A stretch of DNA of 64,000 nucleotides from Streptococcus sp. zg-86 (GCF_017639855.1 NZ_CP072115.1:1990501-2054500), one strand, 5' to 3'; counted from the stretch's first letter, positions 24,422-33,574 are shown. Program-made: numbers and translations. Notes: generated by a model from the letters alone, not told the origin.

Positions 24422-24687
24422 CAGAGGTCAATCCCATTTCCCTTCAAGTAAAAACGTACTAATTCTTCGACAATTTCATCACGTTCATACTTACGAATTC
24501 GATTACGTGCATCATTGTAACGAGGGATATAAGCTGGATCTCCACTCAATACATAACCCACAATTTGGTTAATTGGATTATACCCTTTCTCATCAAGAGA
24601 CCGATACACGTTTGTCAATGTTTCGCTGATTTCTTGCTTATTAACATCATCCAAACGAAAACGAACAGTTTCTTCTGTGAATCCCAT
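24421..24687 (-). CDS. IreB family regulatory phosphoprotein (DUF965)
   Basis: This 88-residue protein has the conserved start MGFTEETVRFRLDDVNKQEISETL and GYVLSGDPAYIPRYNDARN. In Enterococcus the homologue IreB is phosphorylated on N-terminal threonines by the PASTA kinase IreK and affects cephalosporin resistance; threonines are present here at residues 4 and 7. It is the first gene of the IreB-family, ruvX, DUF1292 unit. Confidence 0.92.
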   Translation of the reverse strand: MGFTEETVRFRLDDVNKQEISETLTNVYRSLDEKGYNPINQIVGYVLSGDPAYIPRYNDARNRIRKYERDEIVEELVRFYLKGNGIDL

Positions 24688-24825
24688 ACTTACACCTTCT
24701 TTCTTTATTCTATTAGTTCATTATACCATATTTTCTCTTTATTATCAATGATTCTACCTGATATTATCCCGATTTCAACCGTATAAAGACATGTTTTGGC
24801 TTCCTATCTTCGCCCTTTACTTGCA

Positions 24826-24860
24826 AAAAAAGTCTGAGCTTGAAACTCAAACTTTCTCTT
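24826..24860 (-). terminator. Terminator of the spx gene
   Basis: On the minus strand AAAGTTTGAG and CTCAGACTTT pair around a 7-nt loop, then TTTTTTT. It is placed directly after the spx stop. Confidence 0.85.
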
Positions 24861-24861
24861 T

Positions 24862-25260
24862 TTACAAAGCAGCTCGTAAACGGGCCTGTGCATTTTCTAC
24901 ATTCCGTACAGAACGTGGTAAGAAGGCACGAATATCGTCCTCTTTGTAACCTACTTGCAGACGTTTTTCATCAATCAAGATTGGACTTTTCAAAATACGA
25001 GGATTTTCTGTAATTAACTCAATCACTTCATTGACACTCAACTCTTCAATATCACAGTTAAGATTTTTAGCATATCGATTTTTAGAAGATACAATACTTG
25101 CGATACCATTCTCTGTCTTTGTCAGAATATCTAAAATCTCTTCTTTGCTAATCGATTCTTTTCCTAAATTGTGCTCATTGTATGATAATTGGTGAGCATT
25201 CAACCAGTTTTTAGCCTTTTTACAGCTTGTACAGCTTGACACTGTATAAATTTTAATCAT
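24862..25260 (-). CDS. spx: Spx-family transcriptional regulator
   Basis: This 132-residue ArsC-fold protein binds the alpha subunit of RNA polymerase to redirect transcription under thiol stress. The redox switch CTSC (Cys10, Cys13) is intact, and the RPI-like position reads SPILIDEKRLQVGY. Streptococci usually carry two paralogues (SpxA1, SpxA2); this one, between recA and the IreB-family gene, has a conserved location but I cannot assign the number. It is a single-gene unit with its own terminator. Confidence 0.92.
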   Translation of the reverse strand: MIKIYTVSSCTSCKKAKNWLNAHQLSYNEHNLGKESISKEEILDILTKTENGIASIVSSKNRYAKNLNCDIEELSVNEVIELITENPRILKSPILIDEKRLQVGYKEDDIRAFLPRSVRNVENAQARLRAAL

Positions 25261-25403
25261 GTAGTCTCTCCTTTGCTACATTTTCTTAAACACATTATAC
25301 TCCATTATACCATAGAAAGGCTTCAGTCTAAAGACCTATTTTTCACTTTTTCAATTCATTATTTGGTAAAATATACCAAAATTATTCATAAAAAGACGAT
25401 TTT

Positions 25404-25449
25404 TACAAAAAAGGAGTGAGATCTAGTCAACAAGACTGTCCTCACTCCC
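25404..25449 (-). terminator. Terminator of recA
   Basis: On the minus strand GGAGTGAG and CTCACTCC pair around a 20-nt loop, followed by TTTTTTG. It lies about 85 bp after the recA stop. Confidence 0.8.
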
Positions 25450-25535
25450 TTATTTATCGAAGTTAGCTAAAATTATTCACTATTTGTATTCTTCACACTA
25501 GCAAGATGAAATTTGAATCAAACAGTCTTTCATGC

Positions 25536-26702
25536 TTAATCTTCCAATTCAATGCCACCATCTAAATCAAGAACGACATCTTGGACTTCTGCGACAGCAT
25601 CTTTTTTCTCTCCGACTTTTGCTGTAGCCTCTACTACTTCTGTTTCTCCTGAATCTTCAATCAAGCCATAGTGTACACGAATTTTTCGGTCGATTTCTGC
25701 AAAAATTTCTGGATTCTCTTCCAAATATTTCTTGGCATTTTCTGAACCTTGTCCGATTTTCTCATCATTATACGAATACCAAGCACCTGCTTTTTTGATA
25801 ATACCAAGATTACTTCCGATTTCAATTAATTCACCAGTCTGTGAGATACCGTGACCATACATGATTTCAACAACTGCTTCCTTGAAAGGAGGAGCAACCT
25901 TGTTTTTAACGATTTTAACCTTGGTCTCTTTTCCGACATTGGTATCTTTTTGGTCACCACTACCCTTAATCTGGGTATTTCCACGAACATCCATACGGAC
26001 AGATGCGTAGAATTTCAGCGCACGTCCACCAGGCGTTGTTTCAGGATTTCCAAACATCACACCAACTTTTTCACGCAATTGGTTGATAAAAATGGCAATA
26101 GTTTTGGTCTTGTTAATTGAAGCAGATAGTTTCCGCATCGCCTGACTCATCATTCGAGCTTGCAAACCAACGTGGCTATCTCCAATTTCACCGTCAATCT
26201 CAGCACGAGGAACAAGGGCTGCAACCGAATCGACTACCACTAGGTCAACTGCACCTGAATCAATCAACTTCCCTGCAATTTCAAGTCCCTGTTCACCAGA
26301 GTCTGGTTGTGATAAGAGCAACTCATCGATGTTAACGCCTAGTGCTTGGGCATAGGCTGGATCAAGGGCATGCTCAGCATCGATAAAGGCTGCAATACCA
26401 CCTTCTTTTTGCGCTTGAGCAACTGCATGAAGGGCTACCGTCGTCTTACCAGAGCTTTCAGGACCATAAATTTCAATAATCCGTCCTTTCGGATAACCAC
26501 CAGCCCCCAAAGCAATATCAATCGATAGACTTCCTGAACTCATGACTTGAACTTTTTGTTCAGCGCGCTCTCCCAATCGCATGATAGCACCCTTACCAAA
26601 GTCTTTTTCAATGGTCTTAAGGGCATCATCTAAGGCTTTTTTGCGTTCATCACCAAATTTTTTGGTAATATCTTCTAATTTTTTACTTGGTTTTTTCGCC
26701 AA
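25536..26702 (-). CDS. recA: Recombinase RecA
   Basis: This is the strand-exchange ATPase for homologous recombination, SOS activation and integration of transforming DNA. Its 388 residues have Walker A GPESSGKT (80-87), the conserved Walker B VDLVVVDSVAALVPRAE and the DNA-binding loop 2 stretch around NPETTPGGRALKFY. The C terminus is acidic, as usual. It lies 34 nt after cinA, and both are expected to be transcribed from the SigX-type promoter upstream of cinA (cin box 27960-27967) during competence. Confidence 0.97.
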   Translation of the reverse strand: MAKKPSKKLEDITKKFGDERKKALDDALKTIEKDFGKGAIMRLGERAEQKVQVMSSGSLSIDIALGAGGYPKGRIIEIYGPESSGKTTVALHAVAQAQKEGGIAAFIDAEHALDPAYAQALGVNIDELLLSQPDSGEQGLEIAGKLIDSGAVDLVVVDSVAALVPRAEIDGEIGDSHVGLQARMMSQAMRKLSASINKTKTIAIFINQLREKVGVMFGNPETTPGGRALKFYASVRMDVRGNTQIKGSGDQKDTNVGKETKVKIVKNKVAPPFKEAVVEIMYGHGISQTGELIEIGSNLGIIKKAGAWYSYNDEKIGQGSENAKKYLEENPEIFAEIDRKIRVHYGLIEDSGETEVVEATAKVGEKKDAVAEVQDVVLDLDGGIELED

Positions 26703-26736
26703 TTTCTTTCTCCTCTATATTCTAATTCTCAGCCCA

Positions 26737-27939
26737 TTATAGCAAATTTTTATGCTTTAACAAAATCTTACGCATAGCACTCAAAGCATGCAAACAAGCA
26801 ATTTGTCGCATATGTTTTTCAGTATAGCCACCTAGTTCAACCTCTGACACTATCACACGATTATCGAAACAAATTGCAATGTAAAAGCGTGCTAGAACAT
26901 TATCAATTTGCGATTCAGGATTTATAGTGCCAAGTAGCGCCATGCCTAGAATAGCTCCTGAGTTTTTACAGATGCTTTTTGCCAACTCTTCTGCTTTTGC
27001 ACCATTACAGGTTGAATCTGATACCACAACACCACCTTTAAACAGTTGACGACCCTGTAAAGCAATTGTCAAGTCAGACTGAAGCAAGCCTGCTGTTACA
27101 TTTTCAGCAATGGCGAAGGTAATTTGTTGTTTTTCCAATTCATCAGCTACAATCCTATCTAGACTGTTGTCGTCTCCGTACCCATAAAGGCAAGATGCAA
27201 GATTTTCTCGTGCAAGAATCTCTTTTTCCAATTGATCTAGTTTTTCATTGGCTAGAATAATGTTGTCTGCTTTCGTAGATAGGCGTAGGGTAACCTCTCC
27301 TGTCTTGGCGTATGGAGCTAGGGTCGGATCAGACTGAGAAGCAATCAAATCCTCTAAAATAGTCACTAGCTGACTTTCACCGATACCAAAAAAGCGCAAT
27401 ACACGAGAGTATAGCTTTTCATTGGAATGCATCAATAAAGGCTGTAAACTTTCTGTAAACATGGCCTTTAACTCACTTGGGGGGCCAGGCAATACAGCAT
27501 AGGTCACGCCACCCTGTTCTATTAAGCCGCCAACCGCTAAACCTGCTGGATTTTGAAGTGCAATACTACCTTCTACCAACTGAGCTTGCCGCTCGTTATT
27601 CGCTGTCCGAACACGACCTTTTCTACTTGCAAAAAAACGGTCTAACTTTGCCAAAGCAGTTTTATCAGAGACTAGATTTCGACCTAAAAATTTAGCCAAT
27701 GTCTGCTTGGTCAAGTCATCTTCAGTAGGCCCTAGTCCGCCACAAAGAACGACTAACTCGCTTCTCCTACTCGCCACATCTAGAACAGATAAGAGCCGTT
27801 TTTCATTATCACCAACTGCTGTATGAAAAAAGACATCAATACCTAATTCTGCACATTTTTCTGATAAAAATTGCGCATTTGTATTGACGATTTGCCCAGT
27901 CAGAATCTCGGTACCTACCGCAATCAACTCTGCTTTCAT
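26737..27939 (-). CDS. cinA: Competence-induced protein CinA (degenerate C-terminal domain)
   Basis: CinA proteins join an N-terminal MoaB/COG1058 domain (here about 1-170, with ELIAVGTEILTGQIVNTNAQ and LCGGLGPTEDDLTK intact) to a C-terminal PncC nicotinamide-mononucleotide deamidase domain (about 250-400). In this copy the C-terminal domain looks damaged: the usual AESxTxG motif reads AENVTAG, and the LTGxAGP segment reads LLGTINP. The frame is still open. Total length of 400 is slightly below the usual 415-425. The gene is co-transcribed with recA, and a cin box lies 21 nt before its ATG. Confidence 0.92.
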   Translation of the reverse strand: MKAELIAVGTEILTGQIVNTNAQFLSEKCAELGIDVFFHTAVGDNEKRLLSVLDVASRRSELVVLCGGLGPTEDDLTKQTLAKFLGRNLVSDKTALAKLDRFFASRKGRVRTANNERQAQLVEGSIALQNPAGLAVGGLIEQGGVTYAVLPGPPSELKAMFTESLQPLLMHSNEKLYSRVLRFFGIGESQLVTILEDLIASQSDPTLAPYAKTGEVTLRLSTKADNIILANEKLDQLEKEILARENLASCLYGYGDDNSLDRIVADELEKQQITFAIAENVTAGLLQSDLTIALQGRQLFKGGVVVSDSTCNGAKAEELAKSICKNSGAILGMALLGTINPESQIDNVLARFYIAICFDNRVIVSEVELGGYTEKHMRQIACLHALSAMRKILLKHKNLL

Positions 27940-27959
27940 CTAAACCTCCTTCATCTTAT

Positions 27960-27967
27960 TATTCGTA
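27960..27967 (-). promoter_or_regulatory. SigX (ComX) cin box upstream of cinA-recA
   Basis: The minus strand reads TACGAATA, an exact match to the core cin-box recognised by the competence sigma factor SigX, in the right orientation, with the box 21 nt from the cinA start. It links the late competence regulon to the comR/comS pair in the same window. Confidence 0.8.
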
Positions 27968-27990
27968 AATATTTCCTTGATTATAACACA

Positions 27991-28014
27991 AAAAGAACCA
28001 TTTCGGTTCTTTTT
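27991..28014 (-). terminator. Terminator of the CAAX protease gene
   Basis: AAAAGAACC and GGTTCTTTT pair around a 6-nt loop, with T-rich flanks on both strands. The stem starts inside the stop codon of the CAAX protease gene and isolates the cinA promoter. Confidence 0.85.
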
Positions 28015-28684
28015 AGAGATTTTGTAGGAGAGTCAACAGTCCCATAACATTATTGAGTACATGAAGCGAGATTGGAAAAGCAATATTCTTATCTGTTTTC
28101 AAATAAACAAGAGCAAATACCAAGCCAAATCCAAAATGCCCTAAAACGCCAACAAATTCTGACAGCTGAAATTGATGTACATGTAGAACTGCAAATAAAA
28201 CTGATGAAATAATAATAGCTAAACTTTTTGGCAGATAATTTAAAAGAGTATCAAGCAAGAACTGACGATAGAACAGCTCTTCAACAAGAGGACCAAAAAC
28301 TCCCATCACACTGAGAATCAGATAAGCTGGATACTGTTTTACTACTGCATATATCCCTGTATCATTGGTCAGTTCTTGCTGTATATGAAATAGCTGACGT
28401 ACCCCACCCTCGATAAAATCAAAGAGATGATGAACTATCACCATCAATAAATAGCCTAAAAGAAGGATACCCAACGCTTTTAAGGGATGCTTTTTCAGCC
28501 AGCTATATTTTTCGGTTAATTTATCCCAATAAGCATAGATGCCTAGGATACATAAAGCAGTATAAAACACAAATTTAATAGGAGCTTTGAGCGTTGCAGG
28601 CAAGAGCCAATCTCCCAAACGTCCCCAAAACATCACACTATACAAGATTGCAAAAACTACAGCTGATTTTCTTTGCCTTTCCAC
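28013..28684 (-). CDS. CPBP-family intramembrane metalloprotease
   Basis: This 223-residue protein has about six or seven membrane segments and the CAAX/ABI (CPBP) motifs: EELFYRQ (EExxxR, about 135-141), LFAVLHVHQF (about 163-172) and HVLNN (about 208-212). In Gram-positive bacteria such proteins are often tied to peptide or bacteriocin maturation or immunity; no partner peptide is seen here. The start is a GTG at 28684, 28 nt inside the upstream HTH gene, so the two are coupled. Confidence 0.85.
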   Translation of the reverse strand: MERQRKSAVVFAILYSVMFWGRLGDWLLPATLKAPIKFVFYTALCILGIYAYWDKLTEKYSWLKKHPLKALGILLLGYLLMVIVHHLFDFIEGGVRQLFHIQQELTNDTGIYAVVKQYPAYLILSVMGVFGPLVEELFYRQFLLDTLLNYLPKSLAIIISSVLFAVLHVHQFQLSEFVGVLGHFGFGLVFALVYLKTDKNIAFPISLHVLNNVMGLLTLLQNL

Positions 28685-29058
28685 AAAGCCACCTTCTTCC
28701 TGATGAATTTTGAAATATCCACTAGAAAAAGGATAAAAATGACGCCGACTGTCAAATAGGCATAGAAGACCGTACTATCCTCGCTTGTTAAGAGCAACAA
28801 AGTAAGAATTAGGATTAGCAATCCATATTTTAAAACTAACTTTTTCTTATTGTAGCTCGGCGTTTCAAGTCCTATCACGGCATCAAAGGAGAAACCGTAA
28901 AGTTGACTCAATTCTTTCAAGTAATCAGCTACTGGAATGGTTCGCTCATTTTCCCAATTGGAAATGGTTTGGCGGCTGACACCTAGTTTTGTAGCGAGAT
29001 ACTCCTGTGAATGACCTGGTTTTAGACGATTGTCTTTTATCACTTGTCCTATTGTCAT
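28657..29058 (-). CDS. XRE-family HTH protein with two membrane segments
   Basis: The 133-residue protein has an N-terminal HTH (about 4-58, with EYLATKLGVSRQTISNWE), then two hydrophobic segments (about 73-90 and 94-112) and a charged C terminus. It is likely a membrane-tethered regulator of its own small operon with the following CAAX protease gene, which it overlaps by 28 nt. Targets are unknown. Confidence 0.85.
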   Translation of the reverse strand: MTIGQVIKDNRLKPGHSQEYLATKLGVSRQTISNWENERTIPVADYLKELSQLYGFSFDAVIGLETPSYNKKKLVLKYGLLILILTLLLLTSEDSTVFYAYLTVGVIFILFLVDISKFIRKKVALWKGKENQL

Positions 29059-29144
29059 ATTTCCTCCTCAGTTTACAGTAGCACATGAACACTGTCGAGA
29101 CCAAATCCTTTGACAAGATAGGTCAAAATGCTTTTACAACGGTA

Positions 29145-29732
29145 TTATCTGACCCCATCGGAATACATCTCCACTTCATTTACAGGCTTTTGAATCTCGT
29201 AGTCCAACATGGTCACGATTTCTCCGCGTAAATTCTTTGCTCCCTCACGGCGTCTAGCCAGCTGCATGCCTAATTTTTTCATTACCTTTTCACTGGCACT
29301 ATTTCGAGAATCGCAAGATGCGGTTAAAGTTTTCAAATCGGCAATTTGCCAGAATAATTCCTTCAAAGCTAGGGCAGCTTCGATAGCATAACCTTGATGG
29401 GGATAATTTGCATGAAAGGTATAGCCAATGCTTGCTACATCTTGCTCCTCATTCAAATATAGGAAAATATTTCCAATCATCCGTTGATTTTCTTTTAACT
29501 CTACTGCATAACGACCAAGGGGCCTTGCCATATTGTACATGACAAGGCCTTCCAAACTTTCCCGCTTATCCTTATGAGCATGGTAATTATACTTCAAAAG
29601 TTCATCATCAGATGTAAAAGCATGATAATCCTCCAAGTCTGTCACTACCATTGGACGAAGTTTCAAGCGCTCGGTTTCAATGTGGGTGTTCTGGGCAAAA
29701 GCTACCAAGGGTTTTACAATTATTTCATTCAT
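29145..29732 (-). CDS. GNAT-family acetyltransferase (RimJ/RimL type)
   Basis: This protein has 195 residues when started at the ATG at 29732 (MNEIIVKPL), 8 nt inside the tag stop; the longer frame to 29822 only repeats tag in another frame. TERLKLRPM near the start and the CoA-binding segment NYPHQGYAIEAALALKELFW are typical of RimJ/RimL-like N-acetyltransferases (Acetyltransf_3). The substrate is unknown. It is coupled to tag by overlap. Confidence 0.85.
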   Translation of the reverse strand: MNEIIVKPLVAFAQNTHIETERLKLRPMVVTDLEDYHAFTSDDELLKYNYHAHKDKRESLEGLVMYNMARPLGRYAVELKENQRMIGNIFLYLNEEQDVASIGYTFHANYPHQGYAIEAALALKELFWQIADLKTLTASCDSRNSASEKVMKKLGMQLARRREGAKNLRGEIVTMLDYEIQKPVNEVEMYSDGVR

Positions 29733-30291
29733 GAGAATTTCCTTTACAAAAGCAATCCAGCTCATGATCATTGACAAGACCTGCTGCCTGAAGATAGGAA
29801 TAGACACAGACTGGACCAACAAAGGTAAAACCTCGTTTTTTCAAGTCCTTAGATAATTTCTCTGATAAACTTGTTTTATTCGGTACTTCTCGGTAGTCCT
29901 TTACATGATTGTCAATTGGTGTAAACTTAACCCAAGACCAGAGATAGTCTGCAAAAGTACCATACTCCTCCTGAACCTTGAGAAAGGCTCGCGCATTTTG
30001 TCGTGTCGCAAAAATCTTGGCTCTGTGGCGGATAATAGCTGGATTGTGCAGTAGACTTTCCAATTCGCTGTCTGACATCTGCGCAACGACTTGCACATCA
30101 TACCCATGAAAAGCTTTTTGAAAAGCTGAGCGTTTATTGAGAATGGTTTCCCATGACAGACCAGCTTGATAGCTTTCGAGACATAAGAGTTCAAAAAGGG
30201 ATTGCTCATTTTTGACAGGTCGTCCCCATTCGTTATCGTGATAGGCTATATAGAGCGGATTGTTCTCCTTGACCCAACCGCATCGTTTCAT
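29725..30291 (-). CDS. tag: DNA-3-methyladenine glycosylase I
   Basis: This base-excision repair enzyme removes 3-methyladenine. Its 188 residues begin MKRCGWV, where the early Cys is a zinc ligand, followed by YHDNEWGRPV (with the conserved EWG), LCLESYQAGLSWETIL and a C-terminal zinc-ligand cluster ending HELDCFCKG. The length fits the Tag family. It lies 11 nt after ruvA in a repair operon mutL-ruvA-tag. Confidence 0.95.
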   Translation of the reverse strand: MKRCGWVKENNPLYIAYHDNEWGRPVKNEQSLFELLCLESYQAGLSWETILNKRSAFQKAFHGYDVQVVAQMSDSELESLLHNPAIIRHRAKIFATRQNARAFLKVQEEYGTFADYLWSWVKFTPIDNHVKDYREVPNKTSLSEKLSKDLKKRGFTFVGPVCVYSYLQAAGLVNDHELDCFCKGNSHE

Positions 30292-30302
30292 GGTTTTTAC
30301 TC

Positions 30303-30893
30303 CTACTTCATTAGCATTTTGAGGGCTGACTTGATGTAATTTTCAGCCGTATCCGTCGTTCCTTCAAAGAATTTCTTGATTTTCTTCAATTCAGCTGGAC
30401 GGTAACCCAAGGCCTCCATTGCTTCCATGGCTTCATTAAGAGCAGTATTGGCGGATTCCTCAACAGCTAGACTTGGCACTTCAGCTTGTTCTGACAAGAC
30501 AAACTTGCCTTCCAAATCAAGCACCATTTGCTGGGCTGTTTTTTTCCCAATCTTTGGAAACTTAGTCAAGTAGGTAATGTTTTTCTGCTCAATCGCCCGC
30601 ACCAAACCGTCGTTGTCATCTACTGCAACAATCGCAAGAGCTGTTGTGGGGCCAATTCCTGATACAGAAATTAGGTTTAGAAAGACTGATTTTTCAGCCT
30701 CTGTCCGAAAACCATACAAGAGGTGGGCATCCTCACGAATAACCTGATGAGTGTAAATCGTCACCTGCTGATTCATGTCACCTGAGTAGGCATAGGGATT
30801 GGCAACTTGAAGAATAAAACCGATGCCACCTACTTCGACCACAATATATTTAGCTGTTATTTTAGTTAAAATTCCTTTGATATAATCGTACAT
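30303..30893 (-). CDS. ruvA: Holliday junction branch-migration protein RuvA
   Basis: This is the DNA-junction-binding subunit of RuvAB, 196 residues. It has an N-terminal OB-fold (MYDYIKGILTKITAKYIVVEV), two helix-hairpin-helix motifs (SVSGIGPTTALAI and KFPKIGKKTAQQMVLDL) and a C-terminal domain (about 145-196) that contacts RuvB. ruvB is not in this window. It lies 13 nt after mutL. Confidence 0.96.
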   Translation of the reverse strand: MYDYIKGILTKITAKYIVVEVGGIGFILQVANPYAYSGDMNQQVTIYTHQVIREDAHLLYGFRTEAEKSVFLNLISVSGIGPTTALAIVAVDDNDGLVRAIEQKNITYLTKFPKIGKKTAQQMVLDLEGKFVLSEQAEVPSLAVEESANTALNEAMEAMEALGYRPAELKKIKKFFEGTTDTAENYIKSALKMLMK

Positions 30894-30906
30894 AATCTCT
30901 TTCTCT

Positions 30907-32835
30907 CTAATATTTACCTAGTTCACGAAGACTGGTATGATTTTCCTGAATGCGACGGAACATTTTTTCCATATCGGACGTTGTAAAATGAACCAAGACA
31001 GGTCGCCCATGCGGACAATTATAGGGATTTTTACAGGTCGCTAATTGGCGCAATAAGTGCCGAGCTGAATAGTCATCTAAGGCATGATTAGCCTTGATTG
31101 ATCGCTTACAGGACATCATAATCGCTAGTTCTGCTCGATACCGCTTGATAGATACCTCATCCGTGAGCAAGAGCATGTCGCACATCTCATAGACAGCAGA
31201 CTCAATCTCGTCTTCTTTCATCCAAATGGGATGTTCACGTAAAATGAATTGGTTGACACCATATTCCTCTAAATTGACACCAACTTGACGCAAAGAGTCT
31301 GTTTTTTGCTTGAGCGATAAGGCATCATTTGCTGGAAAATCAAATATGTAGGGCACTAATAGTTGCTGAGAAGAAGCATCTACATCAGCAATGCTCTCGC
31401 GGTATTCTTCATACTTAACACGCTCTTGAGCTGCGTGCTGGTCAATGATGTAGAGTCCTGATTTTCCCTGTCCAAAGAGATAGGTACCGTGCATTTGACC
31501 AAAGTATTCCAACTCTGGAAAGGTCGATGTTTCTTCGTTTTCCAAACGATCAGCCAATTTGGCTAATTCTTTTCTTTCGAAACTTGGATGCTCTGGATTA
31601 GCTGAAGTAACTTCCTCTCTCTGAGCAAATTTAATATTGACAGACTTGTCAAGTTCACTGTCAATTTTTTTGACAGGCCCAAATTTTTTGATTTCTTCTG
31701 CAACAGTTTCTGGTTTTAGAAAGAAATCTTGCCGAACAGTATCGTAGTAAAGGTTGCTTTCTTTTAAGGGAAGTGTGACTTGCTCTGTTTTTACCGCTTT
31801 CCTAGTGCTAGACTTGGCAAGATTTTCTAAGGCATCCGGAATCAAATCTTGCTCTTTGAGTGCTGCTGCAATGGCTTCACGAATGAGGGCCATCAATTCC
31901 TTTTCTTTTGAAATCCTCACTTCCTGCTTGGTCGGATGAACATTGACATCTGCTAGATACGGATCAATCTGAATAGCAATCACAGCAAGTGGAAAACGAC
32001 CTACCATCAGTTTACTACCATAACCGTCTAAAATAGCACGATTGAGGAGGAAATTTTTGATATAGCGCCCATTGATAAAGATGCTGATATAATTGCGATT
32101 AGCTCGGGTCAATTCTGGTAATGAGACATAGCCTGTCACCTCAAAATCCAAATCTTCTGCTGCGATTTTAACCATTTTTTTTGCTGTTGCAATGCCATAA
32201 ACACCCGAAATAGCCTGGCGGAGATTTCCTGTTCCAGCTGTCTGAATCAATTCTCGCCCTTCGTTCGTTAAGCTAAAAGCAATTTCCGGATGAGCCAAGC
32301 TCAAGCGATTAATCACATCCACAATATGAGACAATTCCGCTTGCTGACTTTTGATATATTTGAGACGAGCGGGCGTATTGTAGAAGAGATCTTCTACCGT
32401 AATCCGTGTACCGATAGGACGACTAAGGACTTCTTCTTTAGTAATTTGACCTGCTTCAGCTTCCAGTAACAGACCATGAGGGGCCGTTTCTGTTGCTGTT
32501 TCAATCCGAATCCGACTGACAGAAGCAATGGAAGGTAAGGCCTCGCCACGAAAACCAAGTGTCCGAATACGGAATAAATCAGACTGGCTTTTGATTTTAC
32601 TAGTTGCATGACGGCGAAGAGCTAAGGATACTTCATCTGGTGCAATTCCCTCTCCATTGTCACTGATTTCAATTTTTTTCAGTCCCGATTCTTCGATACA
32701 GACGCTAATCTGGCTAGCTCCTGCATCAATCGCATTTTCCACCAATTCTTTGACAACGCTAGCTGGGCGTTCAATGACCTCTCCTGCTGCAATCTGATTG
32801 GCTAGGACTTCTGGTAATTCAATAATAGTTGCCAT
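30907..32835 (-). CDS. mutL: DNA mismatch repair protein MutL
   Basis: This GHKL ATPase couples MutS to repair. From the ATG at 32835 (MATIIELPEVLANQIAAGEV, GAGAAG upstream) it has 642 residues; the longer frame to 32925 adds an unlikely leader. Motifs are ENAIDAGAS (about 36-44), DNGEGI, RHATSK and GFRGEAL, all ATP-site elements. The C-terminal dimerisation domain contains CPHGRP, part of the metal site of endonuclease-type MutL. It heads the mutL-ruvA-tag operon; mutS is 3 kb away rather than adjacent. Confidence 0.96.
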   Translation of the reverse strand: MATIIELPEVLANQIAAGEVIERPASVVKELVENAIDAGASQISVCIEESGLKKIEISDNGEGIAPDEVSLALRRHATSKIKSQSDLFRIRTLGFRGEALPSIASVSRIRIETATETAPHGLLLEAEAGQITKEEVLSRPIGTRITVEDLFYNTPARLKYIKSQQAELSHIVDVINRLSLAHPEIAFSLTNEGRELIQTAGTGNLRQAISGVYGIATAKKMVKIAAEDLDFEVTGYVSLPELTRANRNYISIFINGRYIKNFLLNRAILDGYGSKLMVGRFPLAVIAIQIDPYLADVNVHPTKQEVRISKEKELMALIREAIAAALKEQDLIPDALENLAKSSTRKAVKTEQVTLPLKESNLYYDTVRQDFFLKPETVAEEIKKFGPVKKIDSELDKSVNIKFAQREEVTSANPEHPSFERKELAKLADRLENEETSTFPELEYFGQMHGTYLFGQGKSGLYIIDQHAAQERVKYEEYRESIADVDASSQQLLVPYIFDFPANDALSLKQKTDSLRQVGVNLEEYGVNQFILREHPIWMKEDEIESAVYEMCDMLLLTDEVSIKRYRAELAIMMSCKRSIKANHALDDYSARHLLRQLATCKNPYNCPHGRPVLVHFTTSDMEKMFRRIQENHTSLRELGKY

Positions 32836-33036
32836 AATATCTTCTCGTCTTTCTAATGTCCCTATTATACCATAAAGACCGAGCGTTTGAGAGAATGGAG
32901 AGGCGTGATACAGAGCTCGAATCATGCAAAAAGAAACTTCGCTCTTCTAGTTTATGGGTTCCGGTATCAACACCACTTTTCTGACTAGACTTGCCAGAAT
33001 CGGGTATCCATCACTACATCAAGCTCCTATTACTAC

Positions 33037-33304
33037 TATAGTGGATTGAGAACTGAACACGGACTAAGAGCTGTGTAAAAAAGATAGATTTCCTTGTGTT
33101 CATCGAACACATCGTCAATCTCCTATCTTACCGTAGCTGTTACGAGCTTGCTCGTTCTACAGATACGGATGCCCTAAGGGTATACTTTGCTCTTGACGTC
33201 CTTTGTATCTTATGAAGGAATAAGACAAGGCAAGGAGCTACAGATAGAACTAGCGTTCATCAAAGCGACTTAACGATGTCTTAACCTTTATTCAATTCAC
33301 TATT
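33037..33304. repeat. Long RUP-like composite element
   Basis: The left end TATAGTGGATTGAG (33037) and right end TTTATTCAATTCACTA (to about 33303) are those of the RUP-like copy at 4663, but the interior is about 160 bp longer. The last 75 bp (GGAGCTACAGATAGAACTAG...) match the short copy. The extra part holds several small dyads, e.g. ACGAGCTTGCTCGT. The roughly 110 bp between mutL and this element carry no gene I can support. Confidence 0.7.
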
Positions 33305-33364
33305 ATTCCGATAAAAAAGGCTGGATTTGTATTCCAACCTTGACTCATTTATATATTCGTTTTT

Positions 33365-33574
33365 TCACCACGGTATTCCCTTGATTTTTTGGTAGATACG
33401 ATGCCAAAATACAAAGGAAATTCCTACTAATAGTAGCCCTACAATAGGAAATAGCAAACGATAGCCAACCCCTGCTCTCATGAGCTCTACTACTAAGGCA
33501 AGAACGCTGATTAAGCCCGCAGCAATCAAAACATAAAATAACTTTTGAAAAGAGCGCATGATTTTCTGATCCAT
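33365..33574 (-). CDS. DUF3188 small membrane protein
   Basis: This 69-residue protein has two hydrophobic helices (about 12-31 and 38-57) and basic ends, recognised as the streptococcal DUF3188 type. A ribosome binding site AAAAGGAG lies upstream of the ATG at 33574. Function is unknown. It lies 60 bp after the DUF3021 gene in the same direction and might share its transcript. Confidence 0.75.
   Translation of the reverse strand: MDQKIMRSFQKLFYVLIAAGLISVLALVVELMRAGVGYRLLFPIVGLLLVGISFVFWHRIYQKIKGIPW

Noticed and set aside
25768..25779. TACGAATA inside recA on the plus strand, resembling a cin box
   Set aside because: It lies within the recA coding sequence in the antisense direction and precedes no gene on that strand; it is explained by the codons there.
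29733..29822. Longer start for the GNAT gene after tag
   Set aside because: The extra 30 residues lie entirely inside tag in another frame; the ATG at 29732 fits the overlap style of the operon.
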